Of a stretch of DNA of 61,234 nucleotides, positions 15,416 to 24,911 are shown piece by piece. The stretch covers positions 1 to 61,234 of the forward strand of contig JAFZIG010000140.1 of NCBI GenBank assembly GCA_017554485.1. The letters are read 5' to 3'. The notes under the pieces are model-generated. The model was not told the origin of the DNA and ran no database searches. It saw nothing but the letters and a program-made list of their open reading frames with translations. This DNA comes from Acidaminococcaceae bacterium. GTDB taxonomy: Bacteria; Bacillota; Negativicutes; Acidaminococcales; Acidaminococcaceae. Position 1 is the stretch's first letter, and every line of letters starts with the position of its first letter. Position numbers and translations under genes: made by a program.

Positions 15416-16897
15416 TTAAAACTGAAAGTAAATAAAAGTACTGGTATCATAAGCAGCTCCGTAAATCCCCAGCATTATTGTAAACCAGACTAATCCCAGG
15501 TATAAAAACCATCGCAGAACAATATTAAGTTTTGCAACGCTTTTAAAAACGGATATATTTCTTTCGTGCATATAATCAACAACAAACAGCACTATAATAC
15601 CGAAAAGAAAGGCATTCCAGTTTGAACCGTCGATGCCCAGTTTCGTCAAACGGGAGGTTTTCCATACAGCTGTCATATGTTTAATAATACCAATCGCCTG
15701 ATCAAGATTTTTGCTGACAAAGAAGATCCAGGCAAAGTCTACAACGAAAAAGGTTGCAATAATACTTAAACTCTTTTTCCAATGGTTTACTTTTTTAGCT
15801 GGTTTTTCTTTAAATTGAGATAAATGTTCTTTTATGTCATTGAAAATTAGAAAAAGGCCGTGAAGAACGCCCCAGACAACGAAATTCCAGCTCGCACCGT
15901 GCCATAAACCACTGATGCCGAACACGACAAAGATGTTCAGATATTTACGGATTGTTCCTTTCCTGTTCCCACCCAAGGGAATATAGAGATAATCTGTGAA
16001 CCAAGAGGTCAGGGAAATATGCCAGCGCCGCCAAAAATCTTTGATGTTGACAGCGAGATAGGGTTGCCGGAAGTTGTTAGTAAGAGAAAACCCCATAACC
16101 TGCGCGGCGCCTCGTGCTATGTTAGTGTAGCCGCCAAAATCGCAATATATTTGGAATGCAAACAGTATCATTGCGATTAATAATTCAACAAATCCGTATT
16201 TCTGGTAATGGTTGACCACATTGTTTACAAGCAGTGATGCCCTGTCTGCAATGACGAGTTTTTGAAACAGGCCCCACATCATTAAAAAGAACCCATTCCG
16301 TACCCTGTCAAAATTCCAAACCTGAATCGCCTCAATATTTTGTATCTGACGCAATAGGTTCTTTGACCGTTCAATAGGGCCGGCAACTAACTGCGGAAAA
16401 AAGGACACAAAAAGAGCATATTTCAGAATATTTTTTTCAGCCTTAATACTCTCGCATGACGTACCATGATAAACATCAATGGTATAACCCAACGCCTGAA
16501 ATGTGTAAAATGAAATACCTACGGGCAAAAGCAAGTCCAAATGGCGATTAGCAAAAGTAATTCCAAAATTTGCCAACAATGAACTCATGTTGGTCAGCAG
16601 AAAATTACCATATTTGAAAACAAACAAAATCCCCAGGTTACTGATAAGACTTGCCGCAACACACAGCTTTACCGCTCCTTCTCTTTGTTGTCTGCGGTAT
16701 CGCTCAATTAAAATACCACTCGCATACGTTATAACCGTAGATGCCGCTATCAGCAACGCGTATTTCGGATTCCAGCTCATGTAAAAAAAATAACTGGCAA
16801 TAAGCAGCCAAATATATCTTAATTTTTTGGGAATCAGAAAAAATATAACTACAACTACCGGAAAAAATATCAGGAAATCAATAGAATTGAATAACAT
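15416..16897 (-). CDS. MBOAT-family membrane O-acyltransferase (AlgI/DltB-like)
   Basis: A 493-residue multi-spanning acyltransferase. It starts MLFNSIDFLIFFPVVVV, typical of the AlgI family, and has about ten hydrophobic helices. Conserved motifs are FFPQLVAGPIERSKN (~167-180), QIYCDFGGYTNIARG, the DFWRRWHISLTSWF segment with His293, and GLWHGASWNFVVWG with catalytic His333. It moves acyl (probably acetyl) groups across the membrane for the downstream SGNH partner. GGAGT precedes the ATG. It probably O-acetylates the glycan made by this locus. Confidence 0.93.
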   Translation of the reverse strand: MLFNSIDFLIFFPVVVVIFFLIPKKLRYIWLLIASYFFYMSWNPKYALLIAASTVITYASGILIERYRRQQREGAVKLCVAASLISNLGILFVFKYGNFLLTNMSSLLANFGITFANRHLDLLLPVGISFYTFQALGYTIDVYHGTSCESIKAEKNILKYALFVSFFPQLVAGPIERSKNLLRQIQNIEAIQVWNFDRVRNGFFLMMWGLFQKLVIADRASLLVNNVVNHYQKYGFVELLIAMILFAFQIYCDFGGYTNIARGAAQVMGFSLTNNFRQPYLAVNIKDFWRRWHISLTSWFTDYLYIPLGGNRKGTIRKYLNIFVVFGISGLWHGASWNFVVWGVLHGLFLIFNDIKEHLSQFKEKPAKKVNHWKKSLSIIATFFVVDFAWIFFVSKNLDQAIGIIKHMTAVWKTSRLTKLGIDGSNWNAFLFGIIVLFVVDYMHERNISVFKSVAKLNIVLRWFLYLGLVWFTIMLGIYGAAYDTSTFIYFQF

Positions 16898-16978
16898 GAA
16901 TAATACTCCTTAGGAAGCTGGCGATATATTACGTTATAAAATAATCAAGAAGAATCATTCCTAACCACTTCTATTACA

Positions 16979-18055
16979 CTAATTCTTTTGGAAGTCTTGC
17001 AGTAAATGAAGTACTTTGTTTTCTAAACTATTTATATACATTCGTTTATCCCCAAAATCACCAAATATCTGTACCTTGTTTACCTTTTTAGAAATCTCAT
17101 CACGTTTTGGCCGCACCAGCCTGCTCACATCAAATTTTGTATTCGCAGGCGGATTTGCAATATCCATTACAAATACATAAGGTGTATGGGTAAAGTGTGC
17201 TTCCTGCAACACACCGCCGGAATCGGTTACCACTATTTCCGCATCCTTAATCAAATGAATGGAATCAAAATAGCCTGCCGGTTCAACCAGTATCACATTA
17301 CGCAACTTCAATTCCCGGTAAATTTTCAGCACCCGTTCCTTATTCCTGGGATGTACCGGAAAAATAACAGGAAAATCAGCTCCTTCCATGGCAGACAAAA
17401 TTTCTGTCAGGCATCTGTCATTAGAATTTTCCTGGCGATGGCAGGTCAGCAGGATATATTTGTCAGGAATAACAATCTTTTGACAGCCACTTAGCCTCAC
17501 CAGCCGTGGCTTCCATTTCTTCACAATATTTTTACTGAACGAGACTTCCATTAAATTACCAATATAATGCGCCTTGGCTCCCAGTCCCTCTGTTTGCAAA
17601 TTTTTCATAGCTTGCCGCGAAGAACACAACAATAGGGAAGAAAGTTGATCCACCCGCATCCGGATCTGCTCTTCCGGATTGTTAGCCAGCCCATTACGTT
17701 CCCCTGCTTCCACATGGATGACAGGAATTTTTAATTTGTCTGCTGACAGGGCGCCTGCCAGGGTTGAATTGGTATCTCCGTAAATCAAAACAGCATCAGC
17801 ATTTTCCTTTTTTAATACAGGTTCCAGCTGATGCACCATGCTTTCAATTCTTTCTTGGCCAGTGCCGCCACTCACCGTAAGCATATAATCCGGTTCCGGC
17901 AACTCCAGTTCATGAAAAAACACGGCCGACAGATTTTCATCATGATGCTGGCCGGTATGAATTAAGATTTCTTTATGTTCTTTTCGGATGATGGGCGACA
18001 GCACTGCAGCTTTTACAAATTGTGGCCGCACGCCAATAATCGTACAAATTTTCAT
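16979..18055 (-). CDS. UDP-N-acetylglucosamine 2-epimerase (non-hydrolysing, WecB-like)
   Basis: Interconverts UDP-GlcNAc and UDP-ManNAc, or a derivative. The start MKICTIIGVRPQF matches the family; an in-frame ATG eight codons earlier also exists and neither has a strong ribosome site. Motifs: GVRPQFVKAA, IHTGQHHDENLS, YGDTNSTLAGAL, HVEAGER, HRQENSNDRC and TDSGGVLQEA. It is the second of two such enzymes in the cluster (the other at 23736) and lies after the nucleotide-sugar dehydrogenase gene. The two are divergent in sequence. This copy may supply ManNAc-type precursors distinct from the diacetamido sugar. Confidence 0.88.
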   Translation of the reverse strand: MKICTIIGVRPQFVKAAVLSPIIRKEHKEILIHTGQHHDENLSAVFFHELELPEPDYMLTVSGGTGQERIESMVHQLEPVLKKENADAVLIYGDTNSTLAGALSADKLKIPVIHVEAGERNGLANNPEEQIRMRVDQLSSLLLCSSRQAMKNLQTEGLGAKAHYIGNLMEVSFSKNIVKKWKPRLVRLSGCQKIVIPDKYILLTCHRQENSNDRCLTEILSAMEGADFPVIFPVHPRNKERVLKIYRELKLRNVILVEPAGYFDSIHLIKDAEIVVTDSGGVLQEAHFTHTPYVFVMDIANPPANTKFDVSRLVRPKRDEISKKVNKVQIFGDFGDKRMYINSLENKVLHLLQDFQKN

Positions 18056-18122
18056 TATTGCATAGTATTTGATTAACAATACATTATAAATAACATCCTA
18101 CATTCTATTATAATGCAAATTA

Positions 18123-18151
18123 CGGCCACATAATCTTACATTATATGGCCG
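18123..18151. terminator. Hairpin between dehydrogenase and epimerase genes
   Basis: CGGCCACATAAT/ATTATATGGCCG, 12 bp with one mismatch and a 5-nt loop, 25 bp past the dehydrogenase stop. No long T-run follows on the minus strand, so it may attenuate or stabilise mRNA rather than terminate. Confidence 0.45.
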
Positions 18152-18174
18152 CAACATTATTTTTATTAAACTTA

Positions 18175-19503
18175 TCACAGTCTCCAGAACCGCATCCCGC
18201 TGGCTTTTAATTCGTCCATGCGGTACAAACTCTTTACGTCGATCAGAACCTTTTCTTCATCAGACAGTTCCGGTTTATACATTTCTTTAAGCTGCATCAT
18301 GGACATGGAACGGAATGCATTGTGCCCAACTGCAACTATGATACAATCTGCTTTGGGAAGATCCTCAAACGGAACCAAATCCACATTGTATTCGTGTTTA
18401 GCTACTTCCGGATCAGCCCAGGCGTCCGCAACAATCGGATGGATATCATATTCTTTCAGACGATTGATGATATCCACAACTTTGCTGTTGCGGGTATCTG
18501 GGCAGTTTTCTTTAAATGTAAGACCCAAAATTACAACCGTCGCTTTCTTAGGAGCCATGCCTGCTTCAATCATTTCTTTGATGGCTGCGTCTGCCACAAA
18601 ACCGCCCATGCTGTCATTCACCTGACGGCCATTCAAAATAATCTGGCTGTGGTAGCCCAGCTTTTCAGCAGCATTGGTCAGATAGTAGGGATCTACACCA
18701 ATACAATGCCCACCTACCAAACCCGGTTTAAAACCAAGCGCATTCCATTTGGTATTCATACCCGCTAACACTTCATCCGTATCAATCTTCAACTTGTCGC
18801 AGATAATCGCAATCTCATTCATGAAGGCGATATTAATATCCCGTTGGCTGTTCTCCACAACTTTTACAGCTTCTGCCGTCTTGATATTGGAAACGGGATA
18901 CGTGCCTGCTTTAATGACAATATCATACACTTTTTTGATTTCCTGTGCAGATTCTTCATCCATACCTGAAACAACTTTGCGAATGGTAGTCAGAGTATGT
19001 ACCTTGTCACCAGGGTTGATGCGTTCCGGGCTGTAACCAATTTTCCAGTCCACACCGCACTTTAAGCCGGATTCTTTTTCAATAATGGGAACACAAATAT
19101 CCTCTGTTACGCCAGGGTAAACAGTGGATTCGAATACAACAATCGTTCCGGCAGAAAGATTCTGACCAACCGTCCTTGATGCTCCCTCAACAGGCCGTAA
19201 ATCCGGACTGTTATCTTCATTTACCGGTGTAGGTACCGCTACCACAATAAAGCGAGCCTCTTTTAAGCGGGTAGGATCGGCAGTAAAATCAACAGTAGAA
19301 TTTTTAATAGCAGATCCCACTTCATTGGTAGAGTCTATACCATTTTTGTACTCGTTGACACGTTTTTCATTGATATCAAAACCGATGACTTTAACGTGCT
19401 TTGCAAACTCAACAGCTATGGGCATACCTACATAGCCCAAGCCAACTAACGCTAATTTTTCTTTGCCGGAAATCAATCCCTGATAAATGTCATTAAACTG
19501 CAT
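18175..19503 (-). CDS. UDP-N-acetylhexosamine 6-dehydrogenase (TviB/WbpO-type)
   Basis: Two-step NAD-dependent oxidation of a UDP-HexNAc at C6 to the uronic acid. It has 442 residues from MQFNDIYQGL (AAGGAAAT upstream). Rossmann motif GLGYVGMP, the second-domain motif ESTVYPGVTED, SPERINPGDK, and the catalytic cysteine in GGHCIGVDPYYL. The overall pattern is closer to Vi-antigen TviB than to UDP-glucose dehydrogenase. It likely opens the UDP-ManNAc3NAcA route, in the position of WbpA, ahead of the wbpB/E/D/I-like genes. It could also act on UDP-ManNAc (WecC role) with the adjacent epimerase. Confidence 0.88.
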   Translation of the reverse strand: MQFNDIYQGLISGKEKLALVGLGYVGMPIAVEFAKHVKVIGFDINEKRVNEYKNGIDSTNEVGSAIKNSTVDFTADPTRLKEARFIVVAVPTPVNEDNSPDLRPVEGASRTVGQNLSAGTIVVFESTVYPGVTEDICVPIIEKESGLKCGVDWKIGYSPERINPGDKVHTLTTIRKVVSGMDEESAQEIKKVYDIVIKAGTYPVSNIKTAEAVKVVENSQRDINIAFMNEIAIICDKLKIDTDEVLAGMNTKWNALGFKPGLVGGHCIGVDPYYLTNAAEKLGYHSQIILNGRQVNDSMGGFVADAAIKEMIEAGMAPKKATVVILGLTFKENCPDTRNSKVVDIINRLKEYDIHPIVADAWADPEVAKHEYNVDLVPFEDLPKADCIIVAVGHNAFRSMSMMQLKEMYKPELSDEEKVLIDVKSLYRMDELKASGMRFWRL

Positions 19504-19625
19504 CGCTATTTCCTTCTTTCCCGAACAGTTATAAAACAATGTTACAAATACATTTTCGTCATAACTAATTCATAAACAGCTAAATTATTATACATCATAT
19601 GAAAAAATTAGTAAAGTTAACTTTA

Positions 19626-20831
19626 TCATTTTTGTTTATCTACGCTTCTATAGTAAGCAACAACGATAATAAGTAACTTTGTTAAAGCTCCAATGATTGT
19701 TCCTATACAAAACCCCTTAAGTCCCATATAATTCCATAAAAGCAAGGCACTGCCAAAATACACAATGGACGCAATTGTATTAATCCCAATCTGCCACTGC
19801 ATCTTACAATATTTTAAAACAAACGGATTCAGGATGGATGCAAGAATGCCAAGCATGACTGTAACCGTAGTTAATGGAATAATATCCATAACCTTTTCTA
19901 TCCACTGCGGGAAAAGCAGGCCTATCACCGGTCTTGCAAGTAAGAGCGAAACGATGTAACCCACAATGCAAACTACAATGCTTAAGCTTAAAACTTTGGT
20001 GAAGACATTGGTCCTGCTTTTGTCCCATCGGGCAATATAACTCAGTATCACACTGTTTATCGGGCCTGTTAACATGCCGGTAATTTTGCCAAGAATGGTA
20101 GCAGTATAATAAATTGAAACGGCCATACCGCCCATAAGGGGATACAGAACCAGCTTATCTGCATAATTGATCAAATTACCGATTATACCCGCAGCCATCA
20201 GGCTGTAGGCATCTTTTTTTATCGATGCAAATAACTCTGTACTGCAAGGAGGCACTCGTAAAAGACCCGTTTTTACAGTACAGTACACACACGAAACCAA
20301 ATAGCCCAGCAGAAAAACAAACTCCCATATGCCGGTAACTTTAAATGCAATAAAGCCAATAAAATAACCAACGCTAAGTAATATATTGTTAATCAATACT
20401 GCGGTATAATCCAGCTTAATTCTGAATCCCACTTCCAAATATGCTTTTAACAAAATACATATGGCAATGAAGGAACCTATCACGACATGGATGACAGAAA
20501 ATGTGCCGAAATACATCCAGATAAAAACAAAAACAACTACAAAACCAGCAACAGTCCATTGCCTGAGAAGTAACGCAATATCTCCACCGGAATCATCCTG
20601 CCTCAGCAGTTTAATGTTATTTAGCACATTACCCATTGAATTGGGCACCATGATCCAAAGCGAATAGATGGTCAGCATTAAGCCATACTCTTGTCCACCA
20701 ATGGCTTTTGCTATCCAAGGGTATATTAATAACTGCAACATCGCAAGGGGCAATGTTGCAGCAATAATATTAAGGCTGATATCAGATATAAATTTTTTGT
20801 AATGGGAAACCAGCGACTTTATTTTAAGCAT
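19626..20831 (-). CDS. wzx: Wzx-type oligosaccharide flippase
   Basis: A 401-residue membrane protein from the ATG at 20831 (an in-frame TTG at 20879 would add 16 residues; neither has a strong ribosome site). It has about twelve hydrophobic helices, starting LNIIAATLPLAMLQLLIYPWI and ending in a short basic tail. Layout matches the MOP-superfamily polysaccharide flippases that move undecaprenyl-PP-linked repeat units to the periplasmic face. It is the only flippase in the locus and pairs with the Wzy polymerase at 25984. Substrate specificity is unknown. Confidence 0.85.
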   Translation of the reverse strand: MLKIKSLVSHYKKFISDISLNIIAATLPLAMLQLLIYPWIAKAIGGQEYGLMLTIYSLWIMVPNSMGNVLNNIKLLRQDDSGGDIALLLRQWTVAGFVVVFVFIWMYFGTFSVIHVVIGSFIAICILLKAYLEVGFRIKLDYTAVLINNILLSVGYFIGFIAFKVTGIWEFVFLLGYLVSCVYCTVKTGLLRVPPCSTELFASIKKDAYSLMAAGIIGNLINYADKLVLYPLMGGMAVSIYYTATILGKITGMLTGPINSVILSYIARWDKSRTNVFTKVLSLSIVVCIVGYIVSLLLARPVIGLLFPQWIEKVMDIIPLTTVTVMLGILASILNPFVLKYCKMQWQIGINTIASIVYFGSALLLWNYMGLKGFCIGTIIGALTKLLIIVVAYYRSVDKQK

Positions 20832-20946
20832 AATTAATTGAACTAAGATAAGACAAGTCAAAAATAGGCTTTCAAACAAACCACATTACTTCTGAGGAAA
20901 AGCCGAGCATCCTAAAGAAAAACTATACTCTCTCAATTCAACCAAA

Positions 20947-22080
20947 CTAATCATGGGCTATCGCCACCATATGTCCCACTATCTTCTCCACCACATCTTC
21001 CGTCAGATACGGATGCATAGGAAGACTCAAAACCCGTTTCGTGGCTGCAACGGTATTGGGATACGGCTTGTCCGTTAGTCCCATCCATTTATACGCTGCC
21101 TGCTGATGAAGACCCCTAGGGTAATAAACCATGGAAGGAATGCCCTTTTCTTTCAGGTGTTGTTGCATAGCATCCCGTTCTTCTCTACTACCCAACAGTA
21201 TCGTGTACTGTGCCCAACTGGAATAAAAGCCTTCCGGAATGGTGGGAATCACAAATCTATCATTCAGGCGTTCGTCATACCATTTCGCAACTTTGTTTAC
21301 TGCTTCCAATTCATAATCCACAAAGGCTTTAAATTTAGGCAAAAGAATAGCAGCCTGTAATGTATCCAGACGGGAATTCATACCGATTTCGCGATTGTCA
21401 TACTTATCTAACGGAGACTTACCACCCGCACGCAGCGAACGCAGTCGGGCATCAATCGCTTCATCATCCGTAAAGATAGCGCCGCCATCACCGTAACAAC
21501 CTAACGGCTTGGCAGGAAAGAAAGAAGTTGCGGAAATATCACCAAAAGAACAGGCTATCTGATCATTGATTCTGCCGCCAAATCCCTGAGCAGCGTCTTC
21601 CAACACTTTTAAACCATATTTCTTGGCAATTGGCAAAATCTTTGTGTAATCAGCCGGCAGGCCAAACAGATCCACCGGGATAATTGCTTTAGGTTTCAGT
21701 TTGCCTTCGGTAATCACTCTCTTAATTTCTGTTTCCAGCGCTTCCGGTGAAATATTAAAAGTTGTCAGGTCAATGTCTACAAGAATCGGGGTTGCACCGA
21801 TAATAGAAGCGCAGCCGGCAGAAGCAAAATAAGTAAAGTCAGAAGTAAATACTGCGTCCCCAGGACCAATGTCCCAGGCCATCAACGCCAGTTGTAACGC
21901 TTCCGTGCCATTGGCACAGGCTACACAATATTTGCGGCCAACATATGCCGCCAATTTATTTTCCAGTTCTGTAACCGGTTTTCCTAAAATGAACGCATTA
22001 CTATCTATGACTGCCTGGATTCCAGCGTCAATTTCCGGTTTTAATGCTTTATACTGCGCGCCTAAATCTCTGAACTGCAT
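20947..22080 (-). CDS. wbpE: UDP-2-acetamido-3-keto sugar aminotransferase (WbpE-like, DegT/DnrJ)
   Basis: A PLP-dependent sugar aminotransferase, 377 residues. The internal aldimine lysine is Lys191 in SFFPAKPLGCYGDGG; other conserved features are ANGTEALQLAL and EDAAQGFGG. It probably converts UDP-2-acetamido-3-keto-glucuronate, made by the Gfo/Idh enzyme, to the 3-amino form. Its ATG overlaps the stop of the acetyltransferase gene (TAATG), with GGAGGAAG upstream. The contiguous order epimerase, 3-dehydrogenase, acetyltransferase, aminotransferase matches the Pseudomonas Wbp and Bordetella Wlb pathways. Assignment is from motif and context. Confidence 0.88.
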   Translation of the reverse strand: MQFRDLGAQYKALKPEIDAGIQAVIDSNAFILGKPVTELENKLAAYVGRKYCVACANGTEALQLALMAWDIGPGDAVFTSDFTYFASAGCASIIGATPILVDIDLTTFNISPEALETEIKRVITEGKLKPKAIIPVDLFGLPADYTKILPIAKKYGLKVLEDAAQGFGGRINDQIACSFGDISATSFFPAKPLGCYGDGGAIFTDDEAIDARLRSLRAGGKSPLDKYDNREIGMNSRLDTLQAAILLPKFKAFVDYELEAVNKVAKWYDERLNDRFVIPTIPEGFYSSWAQYTILLGSREERDAMQQHLKEKGIPSMVYYPRGLHQQAAYKWMGLTDKPYPNTVAATKRVLSLPMHPYLTEDVVEKIVGHMVAIAHD

Positions 22081-22655
22081 TATTTTTCTTCCTCCAAACC
22101 ATTCTTTGTTTCTTTATATTGCCTGCCGCACTTTTCACAAGCCAGCGTTTCACCTAACAATTTACCGCATTCACAGGCCCAGCCTTTTCTTTGCGCCGGA
22201 ACACCTAACATAAGTGCATGTGGCGGAACGTTTGTCGTTACTACCGCGCCAGCGCCAATCAGCGCCCACTTGCCAATGGTATGTCCACAGACAATGGTAG
22301 CATTAGCACCGATAGAAGCTCCCTCTTCTACTACAGTTTTTTTATAACCTGCATGCCCACTGGGATATTTCGCACGGGGTGTTAAAACATTAGTGAATAC
22401 ACAAGATGGACCGCAAAAAACATAGTCCTGTAATACCACGCCTTCATAAAGTGATACATTGTTCTGCACTTTAACTCCATTGCCAATGGTTACGTTATTA
22501 GCCACATTTACATTCTGCCCGAAAGAGCAGTTCTTGCCAATCCGCGCGCCGGATTGAATATGACAAAAATGCCAGATTTTCGTACCTTCGCCAATTTCTA
22601 CGTTATCATCTACGTAACTTGTTTCGTGGACAAAGTATTGCTTTGCTTCACTCAT
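22080..22655 (-). CDS. wbpD: UDP-3-amino sugar N-acetyltransferase (WbpD-like, hexapeptide repeat)
   Basis: A 191-residue left-handed beta-helix acyltransferase. Hexapeptide repeats run from about residue 14 to 140 (VEIGEGTKIWHFCHIQSGARIG, VTIGNGVKVQNNVSLYEGV), with FCGPSCVFTNVLTPRAKYP characteristic of WbpD/WlbB. The C-terminus bears four cysteines (CECGKLL, CEKCGRQY) forming a probable zinc ribbon. It adds acetyl to the 3-amino group to give the 2,3-diacetamido uronate. The ATG overlaps the upstream stop by four bases (ATGA), so translation is coupled. Confidence 0.9.
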   Translation of the reverse strand: MSEAKQYFVHETSYVDDNVEIGEGTKIWHFCHIQSGARIGKNCSFGQNVNVANNVTIGNGVKVQNNVSLYEGVVLQDYVFCGPSCVFTNVLTPRAKYPSGHAGYKKTVVEEGASIGANATIVCGHTIGKWALIGAGAVVTTNVPPHALMLGVPAQRKGWACECGKLLGETLACEKCGRQYKETKNGLEEEK

Positions 22656-23749
22656 TTATTAAACCTCCCTTCAAAATCTGTAGACGCAACATTTGCCAGC
22701 GGCAGTTTCACCGGTTTTCCGGTTGCCGCAGACTGATAAATCGCCAATATCATTTCTACAGCATTTCTGCCTGCTACTGCGTCAACATAAGGCGTCCTGC
22801 CGTTTCGTATCGCATCAATCACATCTGCATAAAGGCTCGTGTGACCGTTACCATACACATTACTGGTCGCTTCCTGTAATCCTTTATTATTACGGTCATT
22901 TTCCTGTTCATCCGCAAAATCCCATACATCAATATTATTTGTGGAAGTGCCGCCAATCTTGACTGTGCCGGTCTCGCCAAACAAATACAAAGTTTCTTCT
23001 AAGTTTTTGGGATACACATTTACAGTTCCTTCGATAGTTCCTACGGCACCATTTTTGAATTTTACAACTGCCATACCAATATCTTCACACTCCAAATAAT
23101 TGTGGAACTGCTGTTTTGTAACCCCATAGACTTCTTCCACTTCATCGCCCATCATCCACCGGAGCAAATCAATGCCATGAATACACTGATTGAAAAGACA
23201 TCCGCCGTCAGATGCCCACTTCCCGCGCCAGTCGGCCTGATCATAGTATCCCTTGTCCCGGTTCCAGCGCACATTAATGGAACCATGGGAGAGTTTGCCA
23301 AAGCGGCCTTGTTCGAGAGCATGCCGCATCTCCTGTATGGCCACATTGAACCGATTCTGGTGGCATACGGAAACTTTAACATTCTTTTCCCTGCTGCGTT
23401 TAATGATCTCCTCCGCATCCGCCATAGACATGGTCATAGGTTTTTCTATAATTATGTTAATGCCGTGGTCAATACAGTATAATGCCAGTTCCGCATGAAT
23501 ACCGCTTTCTGTAGCAATAGCGATCAGTTGAAGTTCCGGATGTTCTTGAATCATTTTTTTATAATCTGTATAGCGTTGGATGGACGTGTCTTTTTCCAAA
23601 GCATGTTTTGCCAGCAGCTTTTCTATGGCGTCTGGTAATACGTCACAAACTGCGACAAAACTTAAATCGCTTTTGTTATTGATTACCGCTTTAACATGAT
23701 TGGTAGCAATTCTTCCGCAGCCAATCAATGCATACTTAATTTTTTTCAT
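22652..23749 (-). CDS. wbpB: UDP-N-acetylglucosaminuronate 3-dehydrogenase (WbpB-like, Gfo/Idh/MocA)
   Basis: An NAD(P)-binding oxidoreductase of 365 residues from MKKIKYALIGCGRIA (GGAGTGG upstream; a longer frame would run far into the upstream gene). The Rossmann motif is GCGRIATNHVKA, the catalytic lysine motif IIEKPMTMS, and a typical CNGW-like segment reads DGGCLFNQCIHGIDLLRW. It oxidises C3 of the UDP-acetamido uronate for transamination. The start overlaps the epimerase stop by 14 bases and the stop overlaps the acetyltransferase start by four, so this is a tightly coupled set. Confidence 0.88.
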   Translation of the reverse strand: MKKIKYALIGCGRIATNHVKAVINNKSDLSFVAVCDVLPDAIEKLLAKHALEKDTSIQRYTDYKKMIQEHPELQLIAIATESGIHAELALYCIDHGINIIIEKPMTMSMADAEEIIKRSREKNVKVSVCHQNRFNVAIQEMRHALEQGRFGKLSHGSINVRWNRDKGYYDQADWRGKWASDGGCLFNQCIHGIDLLRWMMGDEVEEVYGVTKQQFHNYLECEDIGMAVVKFKNGAVGTIEGTVNVYPKNLEETLYLFGETGTVKIGGTSTNNIDVWDFADEQENDRNNKGLQEATSNVYGNGHTSLYADVIDAIRNGRTPYVDAVAGRNAVEMILAIYQSAATGKPVKLPLANVASTDFEGRFNK

Positions 23750-24824
23750 GCTGTCCACTCCATTCATGTATAATCTTGCAAATCTTTTCCGCAGTATGCC
23801 CATCGCCAAAGGGCTGATACGCCGGGTCGATACTCTGTTTTACCGATAATTTATGCAAAATATCTGCATGGTCAGCTTTGGCAAGCTGGTTCCGGTTCCC
23901 AACCATAGTTTCCGGCCAAACAATAAAGTCTAAAACAAACACACACTGTACGCCGGCATAAAAAGCTTCACACTGTAGCCCGCCCGAATCTGTAACAATT
24001 TTCTTAGCATGTTGGGTAAGATGTACAGAATCGGAATAGCCTACAGGCTGAACAAGAATAATATTATTAAAATGCTCTTTTTCACAGATTCGTTTTGCCC
24101 TGTCACGATTTCTCGGATGAACCGGATAAATAGTCGGCGCATCCAAAGAATTCATAGCCAAAAGGATTTCCGTAAGAGGTTCATCACTAAAAGTATTCTC
24201 CTGGCGATGGCAGGTCATATAATAAAACCTTTCCGGTACTGTAACTTTATTTCCCGCAAAATCAAAAATAGTGGATTTTTCCCAAGGCTGGTTTGCAAAA
24301 TGAAGGAACGAATCATACATGATATTACCTACACAATAGGATCGATCGCCCAAGCCTTCTGCTTTTAACTTCGCCAAAGCATCTTGTGTTGCACAAAAAT
24401 CAAGTGCGGCAACATGATCAGTTGTTATCCTGTTCACTTCTTCGGGGCTGTCAAGTGTACCTAAACGATTGCCGGCTTCAACATGAAAAACCGGTATATG
24501 CAGTTTAACTGCTGCCAACGCAGCTGCCAGTGTTGAATTAGTGTCGCCATAGACAAGAAGCGCTTCCGGACTTTCTTTGAGTAATATTTCCTCAATGCCA
24601 ACTAACATTTTAGCAGTCATCTGCCCATGGGTCCCCCCGAAAATGCCCAAATTGTAATCCGGCTCAGGAATACCCATTTCCCGAAAGAATACAGCCGACA
24701 TATTATCATCAAAATGCTGTCCTGTGTGTATCAGGATTTCTGTATGCTCTTTTCTGATTTGCCTGGAACCTGCTGCAGCTTTTATAAACTGTGGCCTGGC
24801 ACCAACTACTGTTACAATTTTCAT
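23736..24824 (-). CDS. wbpI: UDP-diacetamido-glucuronate 2-epimerase (WbpI-like)
   Basis: A 362-residue non-hydrolysing UDP-GlcNAc 2-epimerase family protein: VVGARPQFIKAA, LIHTGQHFDDNMS, VYGDTNSTLAAAL, VFHVEAGNR, PEEVNRITTDH, CHRQENTF and VTDSGGLQCEAFY. The HVEAGNR form and its place at the head of the wbpB-D-E-like genes favour the WbpI/WlbD role, making UDP-ManNAc3NAcA. The paralogue at 16979 has HVEAGER and a different flank, so each may have its own substrate. A plain UDP-GlcNAc epimerase cannot be excluded. Confidence 0.85.
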   Translation of the reverse strand: MKIVTVVGARPQFIKAAAGSRQIRKEHTEILIHTGQHFDDNMSAVFFREMGIPEPDYNLGIFGGTHGQMTAKMLVGIEEILLKESPEALLVYGDTNSTLAAALAAVKLHIPVFHVEAGNRLGTLDSPEEVNRITTDHVAALDFCATQDALAKLKAEGLGDRSYCVGNIMYDSFLHFANQPWEKSTIFDFAGNKVTVPERFYYMTCHRQENTFSDEPLTEILLAMNSLDAPTIYPVHPRNRDRAKRICEKEHFNNIILVQPVGYSDSVHLTQHAKKIVTDSGGLQCEAFYAGVQCVFVLDFIVWPETMVGNRNQLAKADHADILHKLSVKQSIDPAYQPFGDGHTAEKICKIIHEWSGQHEKN

Positions 24825-24911
24825 TTAAATTATTCTCAACTCTGCTTAGTTTTGTCTATACTGTTTACTTATGTATCAGATTATAACCGAACAATTAATT
24901 TTTCTTGATTA

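Noticed and set aside
16979-24824. Recent duplication of the two UDP-GlcNAc 2-epimerases
   Set aside because: They share only family motifs and have different insert lengths and flanks, so recent local duplication is not supported.
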